Positions 15,968 to 25,044 are shown, counted from the first letter of the stretch. The stretch is DNA of 64,000 nucleotides from Nocardioides psychrotolerans (GCF_900113685.1 NZ_FOQG01000018.1:18667-82666); one strand, 5' to 3'. The notes: generated from the letters alone by a model not told the origin. A program made the numbers and translations.

Positions 15968-17935
15968 CTAGCAGGGCTCCACTGCGTCAACGGTGAATCC
16001 CGGCGCCGTAACCGCGGCGTCGGAGGTGAACTGCACCGATCCGGTCGAGGTCGTGATGCACGGGCTGGTCATCGGCCCGGCCACCGTGGCGTCCCCGTGG
16101 TAGGTCGCCAGGATCGTGCCCGCAGCGTCCCTGACGTAGACGTAGTCGTAGTCGGCCTCCGTGCTGAGCTGGCTGAAGTGGAGCCTGAAGCCGGCGGTGC
16201 TGTTGTCGTAGGTCCACGTGCAGTCACCGTTGTTGCCGTACGGGTTCGGGGTCCCGAACGGCAGCGAGGCGCTCGCGTCGCCCACACACGGCGGCGGCGG
16301 CGGGGTGCCGCCGGCGCAGCTCTCGTGCACGCCCACGGCGTCCCAGGCGGCTCTCACCTGCTTGTAGGTCTTGCCCATGGTGTCGCCGTCGGCTTTCGAG
16401 GTCGCCTTGGCGACGGCCACGGTCGCGTTGCGGGCGTCGCAGTAATTGGCGTACTCCGGGAGGCTGGTGAAGCCCGCGTAGTAGACCTGAGCCGCCTTGT
16501 CCACGCCCAAGCCGTCGACCACGATGCTGCAGTCCTTGGCCGCGGGGCCGGTGAGCAGGACACCGTGGTACTGGTTCGCGACGCAGCTAGCGTTGCGGCC
16601 GCCGTTGATCGTCAGGTAGTAGGCGTGGTTGGGGATGCCACTGTTGGTGTGCACCCCGCCGTTGTCCGCTTCGCCGGTGTAGGCCTGGGAGAGGTGGCTC
16701 GGGTCGCCGTCCTGCTTGGGGTCGGCCATGTTGCGGAAACCGGGGGTCGGGTCGCCCGGCGTGTTGATGACGTCCTCGCCGATCAGCCAGTCGGGCTCCG
16801 CGGCCGGGTCGAGCCCGTTCTTGTCGGCGTAGAACTCGATGGTGTTGCCCATGATGTCGCTGAAGGACTCGTTGAGCGCACCGGAGGCGTTTTCGTAGAT
16901 GAGGCCCGAGGTGTACTCGGTGACGCCGTGGGTCAGCTCGTGGCCGTCCACGTCGAGGCCGCCGGCCAGTGACTTGCAGGTGGTGCCGTTGCCGTCGCCG
17001 TAGGTCATGTAGGCGCCGTTCCAGAAGGCGTTGCAGTAGGCCTGGCCGAAGTGGGTCACCGAGACGATCTGCATCCCGTTGTCGTCGATGCTGTCGCGGC
17101 CGAACGTGTCGGCGTAGAAGTCGTCGACCACGCCTGCGTAGTAGTGCGCGTCGACGCCGGCGGCTTGCCCGGGGCTGATGTTGCCCGGCAGGTCCCACAC
17201 GTCGTCCGCGTCCGTCATCGTCGCGGCCCGGAAGGGGACGCCGTTCTGGCCGGTGTTAAACGCGTCCAGGGTGCGCTGGCGGTTGTCCTGCGACTGCAGC
17301 CGGTAGTCACCGGTAGCAGGCTTGGTGGTGCTGATCGTCTTCCGGTCACCCTTCACCCCGATGCCCTCACCCTCGGCGAGCGCGTTGAACGCCTTGAGGG
17401 TCTCGCCGGTGGCCGCATCGACCCAGCGGACCGGGCGGCTGGTGTCGCGGATGCTCTGCACCTCGTAGAAGTACGTGTCGGTGCGCGGGTCGATCCGCAG
17501 CTCGGCGCTGAAGTCACCGCGCTCGCCGATCGCACCCTTGACCTGGCCCAAGGCCTGGGCCTTGGTGAGCTTCGTCGTGTTGGAGGGCTGCAGATCGGGG
17601 AAGTAGGCGCCGATGACTGCCGTCGTGACGCCGTCTGCGCCCTTGATCACCGTGATCTGCCCCCCGAAGACGGTCGCAGCGCGCACCATCTGCTGGTAGC
17701 GGGTCGCGGTCGTGCCGTCGGGAAGCGTCTGGGTATGCATCTTCGTCATGTGCGGCGGCAGCACGAAGTCGGCTGCCTTCTGGTCGGTCAGCGTGAACGA
17801 GCCGGCCGGGGTCGAGATCGCGCTTGTTGCCTCGCCTGGTGACGGCAGCGCCGACGACGATCCTGTGGCTGCGACGGTGGTCGCCGCGGCCAAGGCCGTA
17901 GCGGCCGAGATCGCGAATAGCGAGCGAAAACTCAT
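15968..17935 (-). CDS. Secreted M4-family (thermolysin-like) metallopeptidase with C-terminal CUB-like domain
   Basis: 655 residues. Signal peptide at about 1-29 (SLFAISAATALAAATTVAAT). Residues 40-200 are the FTP/PepSY propeptide region that holds the protease inactive and assists folding. The M4 catalytic part follows: HELTHGVTE (about 330-338) gives the two zinc His and the catalytic Glu, and NESFSD supplies the third zinc ligand; the late His in GVHTNSGIPNHAYY completes the site. A PPPPP linker near 550 leads to a CUB-like module (YGNNGDCTWTYDN; DYDYVYVRD). GGAGGG lies just upstream of the ATG. Expected to be an extracellular protease. Confidence 0.94.
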   Translation of the reverse strand: MSFRSLFAISAATALAAATTVAATGSSSALPSPGEATSAISTPAGSFTLTDQKAADFVLPPHMTKMHTQTLPDGTTATRYQQMVRAATVFGGQITVIKGADGVTTAVIGAYFPDLQPSNTTKLTKAQALGQVKGAIGERGDFSAELRIDPRTDTYFYEVQSIRDTSRPVRWVDAATGETLKAFNALAEGEGIGVKGDRKTISTTKPATGDYRLQSQDNRQRTLDAFNTGQNGVPFRAATMTDADDVWDLPGNISPGQAAGVDAHYYAGVVDDFYADTFGRDSIDDNGMQIVSVTHFGQAYCNAFWNGAYMTYGDGNGTTCKSLAGGLDVDGHELTHGVTEYTSGLIYENASGALNESFSDIMGNTIEFYADKNGLDPAAEPDWLIGEDVINTPGDPTPGFRNMADPKQDGDPSHLSQAYTGEADNGGVHTNSGIPNHAYYLTINGGRNASCVANQYHGVLLTGPAAKDCSIVVDGLGVDKAAQVYYAGFTSLPEYANYCDARNATVAVAKATSKADGDTMGKTYKQVRAAWDAVGVHESCAGGTPPPPPCVGDASASLPFGTPNPYGNNGDCTWTYDNSTAGFRLHFSQLSTEADYDYVYVRDAAGTILATYHGDATVAGPMTSPCITTSTGSVQFTSDAAVTAPGFTVDAVEPC

Positions 17936-18323
17936 GGGGGTTCCCTCCGAGATGGGCTGGGCGACTGGGGGGTCGCTGTGTGAATCACGTCACGTTAGGC
18001 CCGAACTGACGGGTTGCCAAACCGACGCAGCGTCAGCGCCGAAGCCATCTGGTCGCCAGCCTCCCGAGGCGACGCCCACTGATTCAGTACCTGCGGAGGT
18101 GTCATTGAGTCGCGCCGGAACCTAGTCCTGTCTGCCTGCTCAGCACCGTGGGGCTTGCTCCTGACCCGGTCCAGACACGATGTCCACAAACGGATCCCGC
18201 TGCGGGCCGCGCCAGATGAGCAACGCGGAGTACTCGAGACTACGGGAGCAGCCCATCGCAGAAAGACGCACTCCGACGACCCCGTCGAGTACGAGACCAT
18301 CATGACCGCACCAGCCGCTCAGC
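17936..18323. other. Intergenic stretch without a supported gene
   Basis: 388 bases between the divergent-looking ends of the protease start and the PhyH stop. It contains the protease leader with a good ribosome-binding site and presumably its promoter. A 102-codon minus-strand reading frame (17995-18303) exists, but it has no recognisable domain, no ribosome-binding site and a lower GC content than its surroundings, so I do not call a gene. Confidence 0.6.
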
Positions 18324-19316
18324 TCAGGTGTGGGCTCGTCCTACGAGCGGGTTGAGCTCGGAGACCGCGAGACCGCCCGGCTGCACCCCTGGCAAGAAGT
18401 CGCGCCACGTCCCGCTGATGAGCGTTGGAGACTCCACGACGCGGGCGCCGTCGGCGAAGTAGGTGGTCGCCAGTGCGCGCCGCGGCTGGGTGGTCAGGTT
18501 CGGTCCCGCGGTGTGGAAGCAGAGCGCGGAGTGGAAGGAGACGTCGCCCACGGCGAACGGCCCGGCCTCCACGGAGACGTCACGTTCAGCGAACCGGTGG
18601 GCGACCGCCTCGTCGTAGGACGTGCCCACCTTGTCGAACTCCAGGTCGGCTACCTCCTCGCGCACCCCGCGTCCGCGGGCGAACGACAGGGGGCCCATCC
18701 GACCGGGGATGGCCGACATCGGCATCCACGCGGTGACCGCCTGCACCGTCTGCAGTGGGAAGTGCTCCGCGTCGTGGTGCCAGGGGGTCCGGCCGCAGCC
18801 GGGCTCCTTGGACAGGGCGTTGTCGTGGTAGAGCCGCACCCCTGGCTCGCCGAGCAGCCCGGCGGCCAGTCCGCCGATCCGGGGCGAGAGGGCGACGGCT
18901 CTCATCAGGTCGTCGTGGAGCCACATCTGCTCCAGCGCGGTGAACCGGCCGGCCACGTGATTCCCGTGCTCGGCCTGCAGCAGCACCTCGAGACGGTCCG
19001 CGAGCCGGCGTACGACGGCGGGGGAGAGCACGCCGGGCAGCTTGACGAACGCCTCGCGACCGAACGCCTCGATCGACACCGCGTGGAGGACGTAGGGCTC
19101 CGCCAGCTCGCGCGCGAGCTGGTCGTCCGAGGCCGGGGCGACATCGGGCAGGCCCGGGCCGTCGACGAGGTCGGTGGGGGTCTGCTCATTCACCGCGAGG
19201 GTGACGTACCAGTCCCACCAGTCCTGGTCGTTGCCTGCCCAGTCCTGCTCCAGCCCGCCGGCTCGGTTTCCCTCGGGCAGCTTCTCGTTCCCCGTGATGC
19301 CGGACGTCACAGCCAC
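18324..19316 (-). CDS. Phytanoyl-CoA dioxygenase (PhyH) family Fe(II)/2-oxoglutarate oxygenase
   Basis: 330 residues. PWHHDAEHFP gives the HxD iron ligands (about residues 197-203), CFHTAGPN the distal His, and the Arg of QPRRAL the likely 2-oxoglutarate anchor. These enzymes hydroxylate small molecules, including lipids, amino acids and secondary metabolites; the substrate here is unknown. The GTG start overlaps the end of the upstream methyltransferase by 10 bases, so the pair is one operon. The context of two methyltransferases suggests modification of one small metabolite. Confidence 0.88.
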   Translation of the reverse strand: MAVTSGITGNEKLPEGNRAGGLEQDWAGNDQDWWDWYVTLAVNEQTPTDLVDGPGLPDVAPASDDQLARELAEPYVLHAVSIEAFGREAFVKLPGVLSPAVVRRLADRLEVLLQAEHGNHVAGRFTALEQMWLHDDLMRAVALSPRIGGLAAGLLGEPGVRLYHDNALSKEPGCGRTPWHHDAEHFPLQTVQAVTAWMPMSAIPGRMGPLSFARGRGVREEVADLEFDKVGTSYDEAVAHRFAERDVSVEAGPFAVGDVSFHSALCFHTAGPNLTTQPRRALATTYFADGARVVESPTLISGTWRDFLPGVQPGGLAVSELNPLVGRAHT

Positions 19317-20119
19317 AGCAGTGCCGCCTCGTGGGAGAAGGTGTACGAGCCGTCCGACGCACGACAGGAGGCGAGGTAGTCGCCCAGGACCGGCGCCGAC
19401 TCCATCTCCGCCAGCGACACCGAGTCGTCGAAGGCGCAGCGCTGCAGGAAGCCCTCGACGACAGCCCGGTCGCTGGTGCCCGTGCGGTACGCGACGCGCT
19501 GGTCACGCACATCGGCGCCGGCGCGAACCAGGGCGTCGCGGACCTGCTCGGCGGTCGTGTACGGCGTGGCGTCGCGCACCCCGGCCCGGAAGGCGTCGTA
19601 GAAGACGAGGTAGTGGGAGGCCGCGGTGGCCTGGGCGACGAGGCCGAGGCCACCGGGGGCCAGTGCGGCGACGAGGCGCTCCGCAGCGAGGTCGAGCTCC
19701 GCAGGCGGCAGCGCGTAGAGGGCGTGGGTCGCCCACACGACGTCGTAGCCGGCGTACGCGTCGGGCAGGTCCTGCAGCGTCATCACCAGGTCGTGGCGGG
19801 CGACGAAGGGGGCAGCCAGCACGGCGCGGGTCTCGTCGACCGAGAAGGCCGAGGGGTCCAGCAGGTCGTAGGCGACGTCGGGCACCTCGCCGAGATCGGC
19901 GTAGGTCCGCAGCGCGGTCGGGAACTTCCCGCTGCCGCAGGCGACGTCGAGCAGCGACCAGCCGTCGCGGGCGCGCTGACCGAGCAGGTGGGCCCAGTCA
20001 GCGGCCAGCGCGAGCTGGCGGTAGTCCTCGGTGGCAAGCGCGTAGAACGCCTCCATCCCGGTGCGGCCGGCCTCGCTCCAGTGCTCGAGGCTGCGCTCCG
20101 CTGTATCTCCTGTGCTCAC
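19307..20119 (-). CDS. Class I SAM-dependent methyltransferase
   Basis: 270 residues. The SAM-binding motif I is LLDVACGSGKFP (about 56-67) and the acidic loop is YDLLDPSAF. Motif IV-like VVWATHALYAL and a late LAPGGLGLVAQ complete the Rossmann fold. It starts 62 bases from an oppositely oriented methyltransferase and is coupled to the PhyH gene. The substrate is not predictable from the sequence. Confidence 0.88.
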   Translation of the reverse strand: MSTGDTAERSLEHWSEAGRTGMEAFYALATEDYRQLALAADWAHLLGQRARDGWSLLDVACGSGKFPTALRTYADLGEVPDVAYDLLDPSAFSVDETRAVLAAPFVARHDLVMTLQDLPDAYAGYDVVWATHALYALPPAELDLAAERLVAALAPGGLGLVAQATAASHYLVFYDAFRAGVRDATPYTTAEQVRDALVRAGADVRDQRVAYRTGTSDRAVVEGFLQRCAFDDSVSLAEMESAPVLGDYLASCRASDGSYTFSHEAALLWL

Positions 20120-20181
20120 GACGCTCCTTCAGGGGCCACCGACAGTCGACCCTGTTGTCTCCGCATGCTTGAATCCCCCAA

Positions 20182-21048
20182 GTGTCCAACCTAGCCAGGC
20201 CATCCTCACCCTCCGAGACCCTTGGGCTGCTGGACGCTGTGATCTCGGCCCGTGCCGTCGCTGGTGTACTCCCGGGCCTTGCCCCGGCCACCTACGCCCG
20301 CGACCATGCCTGTTTCGAAACCCGGTCGGACCAGCGCCGGCTGATTGCCGACCACCTCGTCACCGTGCTGGCGGACCGCAGGATCGGTCCGATCTCGATG
20401 CTCTCCGTGGGCTGCGGCGACGGGGCCCTGGACGCGAGGCTCGCGGCGACCCTGGCCGACGTGCTGCCGACCAGGCCGGTCCGTTACGTCGGCATCGACC
20501 CGTACGCCGGGAGCGCGGCCGCGTTCGTCGCCGCTCTGTCCGACCTGGACCGGGAGTCGCTGGAGACCCAGGTGCACGTCGCCACCTTCGACGAGGCCCC
20601 GGTCGCGGGACCCTTCGACGTGATCACCTTCGTGCACTCGATGTACTACGTGCCCCGGGTCGCCGAGACGCTCCGGGCGGCGTTCGACCTGCTCGGTCCG
20701 GGTGGTGAGCTGATCGTGGTCAACGCGCCCCGCGGAGTGCTGAACGCCCTGGTCGGCGTTCTCGCTCCCCCTCTCGAGGGCCACCGGCAGTGGTTCAGCG
20801 ACGACGTCGTGGCCGGTTTCGCCGAGGCCGGTCAGCAGCTCGAGGAGATCGTCACCCTCGAGGGCCGCCTGGACCTGGCCGTCGCGAGCGACGCTGTCCT
20901 CGACTTCACCGTACAAGCACGACTGACCCCCGAGCTCAGGCCGCTGGTACGTGCCTACCTGCACGCGGTCTCGGTGCCCGACGCTTCTGGCGAGATGCGG
21001 GTCCCGCACCCGGTGGACGTGTTCTGCGTCAAACGCAGCGACCTCTAG
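20182..21048 (+). CDS. SAM-dependent methyltransferase (histamine N-methyltransferase-like)
   Basis: 288 residues, with SAM motif MLSVGCGDGALDARL (about 73-87), acceptor loop YVGIDPYAG and FDVITFVHSMYYV, then LGPGGELIVV. This pattern resembles the small family typified by histamine N-methyltransferase and carnosine N-methyltransferase-like proteins. GTG start at 20182. Divergent from the methyltransferase-PhyH operon with a 62-base shared promoter region, so the three genes are probably co-regulated. Confidence 0.87.
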   Translation: MSNLARPSSPSETLGLLDAVISARAVAGVLPGLAPATYARDHACFETRSDQRRLIADHLVTVLADRRIGPISMLSVGCGDGALDARLAATLADVLPTRPVRYVGIDPYAGSAAAFVAALSDLDRESLETQVHVATFDEAPVAGPFDVITFVHSMYYVPRVAETLRAAFDLLGPGGELIVVNAPRGVLNALVGVLAPPLEGHRQWFSDDVVAGFAEAGQQLEEIVTLEGRLDLAVASDAVLDFTVQARLTPELRPLVRAYLHAVSVPDASGEMRVPHPVDVFCVKRSDL

Positions 21049-21060
21049 GCGCCGTCGCCC

Positions 21061-21366
21061 TCAGGCTGCATACAGCTCTCGACTCGTGCTGGCGACCGAC
21101 TCCGCGAAGTACGGGTTCTCCAGGGCAGCCACCGAGGCGAGGTCAACCGGGCGGCCGAAGAGTGCCTCAAGATCTTCCTTGAGACCGAAGTAGGCATCGA
21201 AGCGGCTCACAGGTGCGTCGTCGAACTCGACCAGGAAGTCGATGTCGCTGGTCGCTTCGTCGAAGCGATCCGTACCGGCGGAGCCGAACAGCAGGAGGCG
21301 ACGCACGGCGTACTTCAGACACAGGGCCTCGATCGCGTGGCGATCGATCACCAACGGTCCCGTCAT
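21061..21366 (-). CDS. MNT-type minimal nucleotidyltransferase
   Basis: 101 residues. LLFGSAGTDRFDEATSDIDFLVEF holds the GSx(10)DxD nucleotidyltransferase signature (broken here as LFGSAG, then SDIDFL). These proteins typically act as the antitoxin of HEPN-MNT modules by adenylylating the HEPN toxin. No HEPN gene is adjacent: the neighbours are a methyltransferase (convergent, 12 bases) and the integrase (divergent). The ATG at 21366 is chosen because AGGAGG lies 5 bases before it. It may be a remnant of a toxin-antitoxin pair that lost its partner when the integrase arrived. Confidence 0.85.
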   Translation of the reverse strand: MTGPLVIDRHAIEALCLKYAVRRLLLFGSAGTDRFDEATSDIDFLVEFDDAPVSRFDAYFGLKEDLEALFGRPVDLASVAALENPYFAESVASTSRELYAA

Positions 21367-21496
21367 GGCTGCCTCCTGTCGCATCGTCGAGCCTTCGTTA
21401 ACAGTCTCACCGATGAGCCGCGAAGGAAGCGACTGACTGTCCACAACTCGTCGTCAATCGGCTTCGCCGAGGTCAACGGGTCATACGCTGTGGCGC

Positions 21497-22645
21497 ATGG
21501 CCACGCCAACTCGACGCGCCAACGGCGAAGGATCTCGACCTGTTCAGCGCAAGGACGGTCGCGGGCAGATCCTGATCCGCCACACCGACGCGGACGGCGT
21601 CCGCAAGCGCGCGACGGTCACCGGACGAACCGCCAAGGAAACCCGTCAGAAGGCCGAGGGGGTCCGGGCCAGGCTGAAGAAGGAGCTGCCGGCCCGCGAC
21701 ACCCGACAGCTCGTCGACCAGTACGCCGCGGCCTGGATCAAGACCACCATGGCGAACTCGGACCGCAAGACGAGCACCAAGACGATGTACGCCGCCGTGG
21801 CCCGCCACCACATCATCGGCAGCCGGCTCGGCGCGACGCCCATGCACAGGGTGCGGCCGAGCGCGGTCGACGGGTGGCTGGCCGAGCTCCGCCGCAAGGG
21901 GCTCAGCGACTCGACAAGACGCAACGCCTACACGATCCTGCGCGCCGTCGTCGACGCCGCGGTCAAGGACCGCGAGCTCGCCGAAAACCCCGTGGCCGCG
22001 ATCACCCGCCCGCGCGTCGAGGTCAAGGAGGCGGAGTACCTCACTCCTGACCAGGTGAAGATCCTGCTCGAAGCAGCCCGCGGCACCCGTTACGGCCCGC
22101 TCTTCGAGTTCCTGGTCAACACCGGCCTCCGCCGCGGCGAGGCGCTCGCGCTCAAGTGGCGCAGCCACGTCAAGGAGGACGACGGCTGGCTCAAGATCCG
22201 CGGCACCTTGACGAGAGAGAACGGCGAGCTCGTCACGACCAGCACGAAGACGGCGAAGTCCCAACGCGAGGTGCCCATCACCGACCGCACGGCCGAGATC
22301 CTCCAGCGGCTCCGGGCTCGCCAGGCAGCCGAGCGCGATCGGGCGGGCTCCCAGTGGAACGAAACCGGCTACGTCTTCACCACGTCCTTCGGCGAACCCT
22401 GCGACCCACGCAACGCGCTCCGGGCGCTCAAGGTGGCCGCCGACCAGGCCGGCCTGCCCAGCATCGGCCTCCACACCCTCCGGCACTCCGCCTCCAGCAC
22501 CATGCTCGCCAACGGCGTCCCACTCAAGGTGGTCTCGGAGATCCTGGGCCACTCCTCGATCAGCATCACTGGCGACATCTACGGCCACGTCTCCCCAGAC
22601 ATCAGCGTCTCCGCGATGCAGGTGCTGAGCGATGCCCTTCGGTGA
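21497..22645 (+). CDS. Tyrosine recombinase (phage/ICE-type integrase)
   Basis: 382 residues. N-terminal arm-binding and SAM-like core-binding domains, then a catalytic domain with Arg in GLRRGEALAL (about 212), HTLRHSASS (about 325-329), LGHSSISITG and the nucleophilic Tyr in DIYGHV (about 361). All catalytic residues are present, so it should be active. The two genes on either side are on the chromosome-like flank (methyltransferase, MNT) and a truncated dipeptidase. No duplicated att site next to it was found. It may act on a different site from the tRNA-Pro duplication at 25.6/29.2 kb. Confidence 0.95.
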   Translation: MATPTRRANGEGSRPVQRKDGRGQILIRHTDADGVRKRATVTGRTAKETRQKAEGVRARLKKELPARDTRQLVDQYAAAWIKTTMANSDRKTSTKTMYAAVARHHIIGSRLGATPMHRVRPSAVDGWLAELRRKGLSDSTRRNAYTILRAVVDAAVKDRELAENPVAAITRPRVEVKEAEYLTPDQVKILLEAARGTRYGPLFEFLVNTGLRRGEALALKWRSHVKEDDGWLKIRGTLTRENGELVTTSTKTAKSQREVPITDRTAEILQRLRARQAAERDRAGSQWNETGYVFTTSFGEPCDPRNALRALKVAADQAGLPSIGLHTLRHSASSTMLANGVPLKVVSEILGHSSISITGDIYGHVSPDISVSAMQVLSDALR

Positions 22646-22698
22646 GACCGGTGGAATCTCCGAGTCCGCCACCGGTGGTGTTCAAGACCTCAGCAGGC

Positions 22699-22717
22699 GG
22701 GGCGCCCTCCGCGCCCC
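22699..22717 (+). terminator. Hairpin downstream of the integrase
   Basis: GGGGCGC-cctcc-GCGCCCC, a 7-bp GC stem 54 bases after the integrase stop. No T run follows. Termination is likely but not proven. Confidence 0.45.
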
Positions 22718-22758
22718 TGGCACTCGCCCGCTGCCCACCCGCGTCTATGGCGGTGGAC

Positions 22759-22792
22759 TGGGCGCATCGCCGGAAGCAGTTCCGGTCAGGGA
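22759..22792. repeat. 34-bp repeat, copy A
   Basis: TGGGCGCATCGCCGGAAGCA continues with a shared 3' half. It matches the sequence at 25214-25248 with one mismatch and one inserted base, in the same orientation. The two copies bracket 2.4 kb containing the dipeptidase stump and the histidine kinase. It lies just after the integrase gene, in non-coding sequence. Confidence 0.8.
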
Positions 22793-22886
22793 TCGCTTCC
22801 CGGCGACACCACTGCCAACGGAGTCGAGTGCCTGACCCGCCACCTCGAGCAGCACGTCGCGCGGGGGGGGAGGGGGGGAGCTCTCG

Positions 22887-23160
22887 GTGACCATCGTCGA
22901 CATTGGCGAGGCCACCCGGATCGACGCCACCGGCCCGGCGTACGACGCAGCGCGCGCGGCCTTCGCGGAGGCCTGGGACGGCACTAAGCCGGTCGACATG
23001 CGAGTCGGTGGGTCGATCCCGTTCATCGCGGAGTTCCTCGAGGCGCTCCCGCGGGCCAGTGTGCTGGTCACCGGCGTCGAGGACCCCGACACCCGCGCCC
23101 ACGGCGCCAGCGAGGGCCTGCACTTCGCGGAGTTCGAGCGGGTGGTGCTCGCAGGCGGCG
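22887..23160 (+). pseudogene. M20-family dipeptidase, C-terminal remnant
   Basis: The plus strand reads IDATGPAYDAARAAFAEAW, then VGGSIPFIAEFLEALP, LVTGVEDPDTRAHGASEGLH and FAEFERVVLA. This matches the last 85 or so residues of actinobacterial M20 dipeptidases (about 450 residues). The remaining N-terminal four fifths are absent. A run of G interrupted by one A (about 22861-22879) marks the upstream break point. The reading frame then passes straight into the antisense of the kinase gene. The integrase-associated rearrangement probably removed the 5' part. Confidence 0.82.
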
Positions 23161-23164
23161 TGAC

Positions 23165-24973
23165 TCAGGCGGCGGGGACGGTGACCGTGAACGTGCTGCC
23201 GCGGCCGAGCTCGGAGGAGACCTCGATCCGGCCGCCGTGCCGCCCTACGATCCGCTTGACGATTGTCAGACCCAGGCCGGTGCCGGGCTCGGCCACCGCC
23301 TGTGGGTTGGTGGAGCGGAAAAACTCCTGGAACAGCTTGGCGCGGTCCCCCTCGGAGATCCCGATGCCCTGGTCGGCGCAGCGGAAGACGACGCCGTCGT
23401 CGGTGTGCATCAGGGTGAGCGTGACAGTGCGTCCGTCCGCGGTGTACTTGACGGCGTTGCTGATCAGGTTGGCGAGCACGCGGTGCAGCTCGTCGGGGTC
23501 GCCGCTCGCGACGATCGGGGTGTCGGGTGCCTCCGTGACGAAGGTGAGGCCCTTGCGGGCGGCGGCGACCGACGACAGGTCGAGCACCTCCTCGAGGGTA
23601 CGACGGACGTCGACGGGCACCGTGATGATCGGGTAGTGGGGGTCGCCCACCTTGGAGAGCAGGAGCAGGTCGTCGATCACCTTGGCGAGCCGTCTGGCAC
23701 CGCGGTCCATCGCCCGCAACGACGCCTGCACGGTGCCGGACAGGTCGGGTGCACCCTCGAGCATCTCGAGGTGCCCGGTGATGGCTGTGAGCGGGTTCTT
23801 CAGCTCGTGGGAGACCGTCGCGATCAGCTGGCTCTTGTAGGTGTCGAGAGCCTGCAACTCTTCGACGAGGTGGTGCTCGCGCTCGAAGGTGCGGGCGTTG
23901 AGGATCGCCCGGCCGAGGTCGTGCCCGATGTCGAGGGCGGCCGCGGCCTCGTGGTCGGTCCAGTCCCGCTGGCCGGCGGCCCGGGTGAGCACGAGGTTGC
24001 CGAGGCACTCCGGGCCGGCACCGAGGGGCGTGAAGAGGATCGACGTGATCCCGATGCTCGCGAGGAAGCCCAGGATGCCGTCGCCCTGCTCGGCGGTGAT
24101 CGTGGGCCCGAAGGGCCGGTCCCGGCTGACGATCTCGACCCGTTGCAGGGACCAGGCCCGCCGCGCGGAGGTCTCGGCCACCGTCACGAGCTCAGCGGGC
24201 AGCTCGACCTTCGTGCCGTCGGAGGAGTAGATCGCGCGGGTGCCCTGGCCGTCCTCGTCGAAGGTCTGCAGCCACATGCCCTGTGCCTCGAAGCCCTCGA
24301 CCAGAGCCTGCTGGCTGTCGGCGAGGATGCGGTCCATGCTCAGCTGGGCGCTGGCGGCGCGGACGATGGCGCGGGCGGCCTCCGCCAACCGCACCTGCTC
24401 ACCCAGTGCCTCGCGCTCCAGTGCGGTGACGACCGCGCGGCCGGCCTGCTCGGCGTACGTCTGGAGGACCTCGCGCTGCTGGGCGCCCGGACGGCGGCCG
24501 TCGAGCGGGAGGTCCATCGCGAGGGTGCCGCGCAGCTTGCCCGTGTCGTCGTACAGAGGGGCGACCAGCATGTCGAGCGGGTGCCAGGCGTCCGCAGCGT
24601 CGCTCGGAACCAGGCTGGTGGGGTCGGGCACCCACCCCCAGGCCTCCTCGCCCGTTCCGAGGTCGAGCCGTTCGTGCGGGATGAACTTCAACAACCCCCA
24701 GTCGTCGGCCTTCTCGAGCTCCTTCATCAAGCTGGCCACGGGAGTACGACGTCCCCGGACAGTCTGCGCGGCCTCGTCGTCGCCTGCGATCGCGATCAGC
24801 TCGAGCTTGCCGTCGTCACGCACCACGCTGATGGCTGCGATGCCGAACCCGGCGAGGTCGGTCACGCCCTCGGCGATCAGCTCGAGCGCGTCGCGCGAAG
24901 GCCCCGCCGACATCGGGGGCGCGGGGTCGCCCGGGTGCGCGGGGGGCTCGGTGGCCTGCGTGTCCGGGGACAT
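23165..24973 (-). CDS. Orphan sensor histidine kinase with two GAF domains
   Basis: 602 residues, soluble, with no membrane segment. Two GAF-type sensory domains (about 20-190 and 210-365), then HisKA with phospho-acceptor His in TVSHELKNPL (about 389) and HATPase with N box LANLISNAVKY, G1 DQGIGI and G2 GTGLGLTIV. No response regulator gene is nearby, so it is an orphan kinase. The ATG at 24973 follows GAGGAG at a rather long spacing; 25009 and 25048 are alternatives. It lies between the two 34-bp repeats and tail to tail with the dipeptidase stump. Confidence 0.9.
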   Translation of the reverse strand: MSPDTQATEPPAHPGDPAPPMSAGPSRDALELIAEGVTDLAGFGIAAISVVRDDGKLELIAIAGDDEAAQTVRGRRTPVASLMKELEKADDWGLLKFIPHERLDLGTGEEAWGWVPDPTSLVPSDAADAWHPLDMLVAPLYDDTGKLRGTLAMDLPLDGRRPGAQQREVLQTYAEQAGRAVVTALEREALGEQVRLAEAARAIVRAASAQLSMDRILADSQQALVEGFEAQGMWLQTFDEDGQGTRAIYSSDGTKVELPAELVTVAETSARRAWSLQRVEIVSRDRPFGPTITAEQGDGILGFLASIGITSILFTPLGAGPECLGNLVLTRAAGQRDWTDHEAAAALDIGHDLGRAILNARTFEREHHLVEELQALDTYKSQLIATVSHELKNPLTAITGHLEMLEGAPDLSGTVQASLRAMDRGARRLAKVIDDLLLLSKVGDPHYPIITVPVDVRRTLEEVLDLSSVAAARKGLTFVTEAPDTPIVASGDPDELHRVLANLISNAVKYTADGRTVTLTLMHTDDGVVFRCADQGIGISEGDRAKLFQEFFRSTNPQAVAEPGTGLGLTIVKRIVGRHGGRIEVSSELGRGSTFTVTVPAA

Positions 24974-25044
24974 GTGGTGGCGTGGGCTCCTCTGGCTGGT
25001 GATGACCATGCTACTTGTGCCACGGGGTAGCGCCAGTATGTCGC

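Noticed and set aside
17995..18303. 102-codon minus-strand frame between protease and PhyH
   Set aside because: No ribosome-binding site, no recognisable domain; treated as intergenic.
21061..22645. MNT gene and integrase as one mobile toxin-antitoxin cassette
   Set aside because: No HEPN partner and no att repeats flank the two; kept as separate observations.
21497..22645. The 21497 integrase as the recombinase of the tRNA-Pro island
   Set aside because: It lies outside the two att copies and no third copy of the tRNA 3' end was found beside it, so the link cannot be supported.
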